Source of the DNA: Streptomyces yangpuensis
Lineage (GTDB): Bacteria; Actinomycetota; Actinomycetes; Streptomycetales; Streptomycetaceae
Direction: 5' to 3'
Assembly (NCBI RefSeq): GCF_001005295.1
Contig: NZ_LBMK01000009.1
Coordinates: 38,557-102,556 of the forward strand
DNA: 64,000 nucleotides
Shown here piece after piece: positions 60,293 through 64,000 of this stretch. The number at the start of each line of letters is the position of its first letter. Position 1 is the first letter of the stretch. The notes beneath the pieces are model-generated. The model was not told the DNA's origin. It searched no databases and saw only the letters and a list, made by a program, of their open reading frames with translations. Position numbers and translations under genes: made by a program.

Positions 60293-60817
60293 TCACACCT
60301 CCGGTGCGGCTGCGGTGGATGCGGCGGTGCCGGCGGGCACCTCGGCGCGGCCGGCCGCGCAGGCACGCTGCACGCCCCGTACGACGCTGTGGTAGCCGGT
60401 GCAGCGGCACAGGTTGCCGGTGAGCCACTCGCGGATCTCGGGCTCGGTGGGGGCCGGGCCGTCGGCGGTGGCGTCGACGAGCTCGCCGAGGGCCATGACC
60501 ATGCCGGGGGTGCAGAAGCCGCACTGGGTGCCGTGTTCCTGGCGCAGGGCCTCCTGGAGGCCGGACAGTTCCCCGCCGCGGGTGGTGACGCCTTCGATGG
60601 TGGCGACCTCGGCGCCGGCGGCGGAGGCGGTGAGGACCAGGCAGCTCTTGACGGAGCGGCCGTCGAGGCGGACCACGCAGGAGCCGCACTGGCCGGTGTC
60701 GCAGCCGACCTTGGTGCCGGTCAGGCCGAGGCCGTCGCGGAGCCGTTCCACGAGCAGTTCGTTCGGCGGGGCCGAGAACCGCTCGGGTCTTCCGTTCACG
60801 TTCAGTGTGATATCCAT
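60293..60817 (-). CDS. molybdenum hydroxylase 2Fe-2S subunit
   Basis: A 174-residue small subunit (CoxS/XdhA N-terminal type). First cluster: GCDTGQCGSCVVRLDG plus a later Cys in KSCLVL. Second cluster in the helical domain: QCGFCTPGMVMAL and NLCRCTGYHSVVRG. It carries electrons between the molybdenum site and FAD. The C-terminal Ala/Pro tail is long for the family. ATG 60817; it overlaps the upstream reductase-like gene by 16 bp. Confidence 0.95.
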   Translation of the reverse strand: MDITLNVNGRPERFSAPPNELLVERLRDGLGLTGTKVGCDTGQCGSCVVRLDGRSVKSCLVLTASAAGAEVATIEGVTTRGGELSGLQEALRQEHGTQCGFCTPGMVMALGELVDATADGPAPTEPEIREWLTGNLCRCTGYHSVVRGVQRACAAGRAEVPAGTAASTAAAPEV

Positions 60818-61416
60818 GCCAGCGCCTGCGCTTCCGTGAGGGGCCGGTTGAAGAGGGGCCCGCCGGGCTGTTGGAGAATTCCACCGGAGTGCAGCGGACC
60901 GGTGTCGACGGGGGCGAATCCGAGATCCGTGATGATTCCCGCGACGATTTCCTTCGCTTTCGCGTCGTCGCCCGCGGTGAAATGCGCCAGGCGCTCTCCG
61001 GGTGCGGTTCCCGCGACGGCAAGTGTTTCGAAATGCATGGTGTTCAGTGATTTCACGACCTGGGCGTCCGGATACCACTCGGCGACCAGGTCGCTGGAGG
61101 CGCGCCCGCCGAGGTCGGCGGGGGCGCCGGGGCCGCCGAACGCGTTCGTCGCGTCCACCAGCACCTTGTCCTGCACGACACGCGGCGGGAGCAGTCCCCG
61201 CACGCGCTCGAAGGGCACCATCAGCACCAGGAGTTCGGCCTGGGCGGCTGCCTCGGCGGGGTGCGCCGCCGAGGCTGCCGGTCCCAGCTCGGCCACGAGC
61301 GGGCCGAGGGTCTGCGGGCCCCGGGCGTTTGCGAGGACCACCTGGTGGCCCGCCGCCACGAGGATCCTGGCGAGGACCGTGCCGATCCGCCCGGTGCCGA
61401 TGATGCCTGTCCGCAT
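60802..61416 (-). CDS. NADPH:F420 reductase-like NAD(P)-binding protein
   Basis: A 204-residue Rossmann protein: GIIGTGRIGTVLARILVAAGH at the N-terminus, NARGP after strand 2, then VKSLNTMHFETLAV and HFTAGDDAKAKEIV. It matches the F420-dependent NADP reductase/oxidoreductase family (Fno-like, PF03807 type). Whether it truly uses F420 cannot be told from sequence. The 16-bp overlap with the 2Fe-2S subunit shows that it belongs to the Mo-hydroxylase operon. Confidence 0.85.
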   Translation of the reverse strand: MRTGIIGTGRIGTVLARILVAAGHQVVLANARGPQTLGPLVAELGPAASAAHPAEAAAQAELLVLMVPFERVRGLLPPRVVQDKVLVDATNAFGGPGAPADLGGRASSDLVAEWYPDAQVVKSLNTMHFETLAVAGTAPGERLAHFTAGDDAKAKEIVAGIITDLGFAPVDTGPLHSGGILQQPGGPLFNRPLTEAQALAWISH

Positions 61417-61447
61417 TGCCGCTCCTCGGGAAGGGAATCCGCCGCTG

Positions 61448-62932
61448 TCAGTCCATGCCGATCCAGACCGACTTGGTCTGGGTGTAGCTCTCCAGGGATT
61501 CGGGACCGCACTCGCGGCCGAAGCCGGAGGCCTTGTAGCCGCCGTAGGGCACCGCGGGGTCGTACTGGTTGTAGCAGTTGACCCAGACCGTGCCGGCCTT
61601 GATCTGGGAGGCGACGCGGTGGGCGCGGCGCAGGTCCTTGGTGTGGACGCCGGCGGCGAGGCCGTACGCGCTGTCGTTGGCGATGCGTACGGCGTCCTCC
61701 TCGGTGTCGAAGGGGATGACCGACAGCACCGGGCCGAAGATCTCCTCCTGGGCGATGCGCATCCCGTTGTCGACGCCGGTGAAGACGGTCGGGAGGAAGT
61801 ACAGGCCTTCGCTGGACGCTCCCTCGGGGGTCCAGCCGGTGCCGCCGGTGCGCAGGACCGCGCCCTCCTTCTCGCCGATCTCGATGTACGAGCTGACCTT
61901 GTCGAACTGGCCGCGGTGGGCGAGGGGCCCGAAGAGGGTGGCCGGGTCGCGCGGGTCGCCGGGCTTGAGGGCGGCGGCCCGGCGCACGAGGCGTTCGACC
62001 AGCTCGTCGTGGATGGGGCGCTGGAGCAGCAGCCGGGATCCGGCGGTGCAGATCTCGCCCTTGTTGTAGTAGATGCCGAAGAAGGCGAGTTCCTCGGCGG
62101 CGTCGAGGTCGGCGTCGGCGAAGACGATGTTGGCGGACTTGCCGCCGAGTTCCATCGTCACCTTCTTCAGGGTGCCGGCCGCCCTGCGGATGATCGACTG
62201 GCCGACCACCGTGGAGCCGGTGAAGGCGATCTTGTCGATGCCGGGATGGTCGGTGAGGGTCTCGCCCAGCTCCACGCCGGGGCCGGTGACCACGTTGAGC
62301 ACCCCGTCGGGGATCTCCGCCTCCTGGAAGAGCTCGGCGATCTTCAGTGCGGTGAGCGGGGTGGCCGGGGAGGGCTTGTGGACGACCGTGTTGCCCGCCG
62401 CCAGCGCCGGTGCGATCTTCGTCATCGACAGCAGCAGCGGGAAGTTGAACGGGGTGATCGCGCAGACCACGCCCAGCGGTTCGCGCAGGGTGTAGGCGAG
62501 CTGTCCGCCGGCCGGGGCGCGGGAGGAGCCGTCGACGCGGGTCACGGCCCCGGCGTAGTAATGCATGAGCTGGGCGGCCATGGGGGCGTCGACCGTGCTG
62601 GAGAACGCGAACGGCTTGCCCATGTCCACGGTCTCCAGCAGGGCGATCTCCTCCAGGTCGCGCTCGATGAGCTCACCGACCCGGTTCAGCCGCAGCGCCC
62701 GCTCCTGGGCGGACAGTCTGCTCCACGGCCCTTCCTCGTACGCCGTACGGGCGGCGGCCACGGCCGCGTCCGCGTCGGCCGCGGCGGCCTGGGCCACCGG
62801 AACGATCTCCTGTCCGTCCACGGGGCTGACGTCCGGCTCGGTACGGCCGTCCCGGGCCGGGACCCATCTGCCGCCGATGAACAGTTTCCCGGGGTTGGCG
62901 AGGGGCGGGCCGCTCAGCTCACGCTTGGTCAT
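61448..62932 (-). CDS. NAD(P)-dependent aldehyde dehydrogenase
   Basis: A 494-residue ALDH. PFNFPLLLSMTKIAPALAAG and the GSTVVGQ dinucleotide motif come first. The general base Glu is in TMELGGKSANIV (about residue 265), the nucleophile Cys in NKGEICTAGSRL (about 299). The C-terminal EIFGPVLSV and GYKASGFGRE complete the fold. It oxidises an aldehyde to an acid. Upstream of the Mo-hydroxylase genes by 31 bp, which suggests sequential or alternative oxidation of the same aldehydes. Confidence 0.95.
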   Translation of the reverse strand: MTKRELSGPPLANPGKLFIGGRWVPARDGRTEPDVSPVDGQEIVPVAQAAAADADAAVAAARTAYEEGPWSRLSAQERALRLNRVGELIERDLEEIALLETVDMGKPFAFSSTVDAPMAAQLMHYYAGAVTRVDGSSRAPAGGQLAYTLREPLGVVCAITPFNFPLLLSMTKIAPALAAGNTVVHKPSPATPLTALKIAELFQEAEIPDGVLNVVTGPGVELGETLTDHPGIDKIAFTGSTVVGQSIIRRAAGTLKKVTMELGGKSANIVFADADLDAAEELAFFGIYYNKGEICTAGSRLLLQRPIHDELVERLVRRAAALKPGDPRDPATLFGPLAHRGQFDKVSSYIEIGEKEGAVLRTGGTGWTPEGASSEGLYFLPTVFTGVDNGMRIAQEEIFGPVLSVIPFDTEEDAVRIANDSAYGLAAGVHTKDLRRAHRVASQIKAGTVWVNCYNQYDPAVPYGGYKASGFGRECGPESLESYTQTKSVWIGMD

Positions 62933-62971
62933 GGCTGCCTTCCGGTGTCGGTTGCGGGCGGGCGGACACCC

Positions 62972-63712
62972 CTAGCCCTTCGCGAGCTGGGCTAAGAACG
63001 TCTCCGCGAGGGCCTTTGAGGAGTACGGGTTCTGGCCGGTCGTCAGCTTGCGGTCGACGACGACGTGCGAGTCCCAGATCGCGTCGGCCTTCTCGTACCG
63101 GGCGCCGAGCCGGGTGAGCTCGACCTCCAGGATCAGCGGGAGCCGGCCGGCCATGTTGGTGACCAGTTCCTCGTCGTGGGAGAAGGCCGTCATCCGGTAG
63201 CCCTCGAACGGCCAGCGGCCTTCGCCGTCGCGCAGCGCGAGCAGCGAGGTGTGGCCGTGGCAGACGGTGGCGAGGGGCTTGTCCTGGGCGATGACCCAGC
63301 GCAGGATCTGGGCGAGTTCGTCGGACTTGGGCAGGTCGCCGATCGCGCCGTGGCCGCCGCTGACGTAGACGCCGTCGTAGTCGGCGACGTCCTTCTCGGT
63401 GAGGGACTCCAGGGCCAGGGGCGCCTTCAGCTGCGGGGTGTTCTCGATGACCCGGACGTACTCTGCGGCGTTGGCCGCGTCCTCGTCGGGGGAACCCTGG
63501 GGCCGGACCCACTGGAGGAACTGGGGGTCGATGCTCGTCAGGTCGACCGTGGGCGCGCGGCCGCCGATCGTCGCCACGTCCACGTCGTGACCGGCCGCCT
63601 TGAAGAGCGAGAAGGGAACGACGAATTCCTCTGCCCAGAATCCCGAAGGATGCTGTTCACCGTCCAGCAGGTGCAGGGTCGCCTTGGCCGTCATGACGAC
63701 GAGAATCTTCAT
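62972..63712 (-). CDS. DJ-1/PfpI family protein (Hsp31-like)
   Basis: A 246-residue class I glutamine-amidotransferase-like protein. Nucleophile elbow LATVCHGHTSLLAL (Cys about residue 138), preceding Glu in FWAEEFVVPFSLF, and VSGGHGAIGDL. This is the Hsp31/GlxIII type, whose members act as glyoxalase III or protein deglycase on methylglyoxal and glyoxal. ATG 63712 follows AAGGAG; in-frame ATG 63751 is less likely. First gene of the aldehyde/Mo cluster. Confidence 0.92.
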   Translation of the reverse strand: MKILVVMTAKATLHLLDGEQHPSGFWAEEFVVPFSLFKAAGHDVDVATIGGRAPTVDLTSIDPQFLQWVRPQGSPDEDAANAAEYVRVIENTPQLKAPLALESLTEKDVADYDGVYVSGGHGAIGDLPKSDELAQILRWVIAQDKPLATVCHGHTSLLALRDGEGRWPFEGYRMTAFSHDEELVTNMAGRLPLILEVELTRLGARYEKADAIWDSHVVVDRKLTTGQNPYSSKALAETFLAQLAKG

Positions 63713-63781
63713 GATTCTCTCCTTGTTCTGGATTCGCTGCCGATTCAACACGCCCCCCGCAGGGGGCGTAAGGGGGTGACG

Positions 63782-64000
63782 TCAGGCCCGCGATACTTCG
63801 TCACGTGCGTCCAACGCCGAGATGATGGTGCGGAATTCACCGACCAGTGGGTGGTCGGGATGGGCTTCTGCAAATATGCGCTCGCCGTACAAGGAGGCCA
63901 TTTCCGGCGAGTAGGGCAGGATCCCCGCCACGGGCGCGCCGTAGACCTCCTCGGAGCGCCGCCGGGCCGCCTCCCGGTCGATGCCGGCGGGGGCCATGCT
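63782..64000 (-). CDS. MinD/ParA-type ATPase, C-terminal part
   Basis: The last 72 residues of a gene that continues beyond the right edge. AARRRSEEVYGAPVAGILPY, EMASLYGERIFAEAHPDHPL and the helical end match the C-terminus of MinD/ParA-like SRPBCC-neighbour ATPases of Streptomyces (CpaE/septum-site type). The Walker motifs lie outside the window. It is on the same strand as the DJ-1 gene, 69 bp upstream. Confidence 0.7.
   Translation of the reverse strand, partial: SMAPAGIDREAARRRSEEVYGAPVAGILPYSPEMASLYGERIFAEAHPDHPLVGEFRTIISALDARDEVSRA

Noticed and set aside
1..64000. tRNA, rRNA, CRISPR, phage attachment site
   Set aside because: None recognised on either strand: no CCA-type tRNA cloverleaf, no repeat-spacer array, no integrase gene.

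Overview
The window is a high-GC actinobacterial chromosome segment, almost certainly Streptomyces. The evidence is strong G/C third-position bias, GTG starts, very rare TTA codons, and a gene order resembling the fxsA-ppm1-amidohydrolase-Lrp and ribDE-M-BA-H-hisEG neighbourhoods of Streptomyces. I see no rRNA, tRNA, CRISPR array or prophage.

Layout. 0-12.7 kb: partial FxsA, polyprenol-phosphate mannosyltransferase, amidohydrolase, Lrp regulator, a Cys-rich hypothetical, phosphotransferase plus lipocalin-like protein, acyl-CoA dehydrogenase plus TetR, small membrane proteins, a secreted C39 peptidase and a uridine-kinase-like protein. 13-18.2 kb: TPR-AAA ATPase with a TTA codon, two CNNM/CorC-type membrane proteins, a PH-domain protein. 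18.2-24.0 kb: minus-strand riboflavin operon (ribD-ribE-ribM-ribBA-ribH) under an FMN riboswitch, followed by hisE-hisG. 24.1-26.7 kb: secreted GH18 chitinase with DasR-type direct repeats in its promoter. 26.8-28.6 kb: an ECF41 sigma factor with its SDR partner and a matching promoter motif. 28.6-30.5 kb: a disturbed zone with a DinB protein, an IS5-type transposase relic and a wrecked serine hydrolase. 30.6-35.3 kb: divergent ROK regulator/MFS pair around a perfect palindrome, uracil/xanthine permease, DUF5995 protein. 35.4-41.5 kb: lysine monooxygenase and 5-aminovaleramidase homologues (DavB, DavA), a methyltransferase, DUF1059 protein, and a permease-Lrp pair. 41.7-48.4 kb: SGNH hydrolase, lipoprotein, and a LytTR/LytS-type two-component pair around a sodium:solute symporter. 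48.5-50.6 kb: GuaB1 and a cupin. 50.5-63.7 kb: thirteen closely packed minus-strand genes with a three-subunit molybdenum hydroxylase, aldehyde dehydrogenase, DJ-1 protein, NADP reductase-like protein, MFS exporter, cyclic-nucleotide-domain histidine kinase, NTF2-like protein, TMEM175 channel, an IS701-like transposase homologue lacking catalytic residues, and XdhC. The window ends inside a MinD/ParA-type ATPase.

Most interesting points: (1) the two minus-strand transcription units of the putative lysine locus (davA-davB and permease-lrp) each carry three TTGC(G/A)nn boxes upstream, with nearly identical spacing (22+31 and 21+30 bp), which suggests one Lrp-type regulon; (2) an apparently domesticated IS701-type transposase homologue is translationally coupled to xdhC and has a TTA codon; (3) a molybdenum-hydroxylase/aldehyde locus with its own sensor kinase and ion channel; (4) a duplicated start region that creates a small upstream ORF overlapping guaB1. 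All functions are inferred by reading motifs and comparing with remembered families; no search was run.
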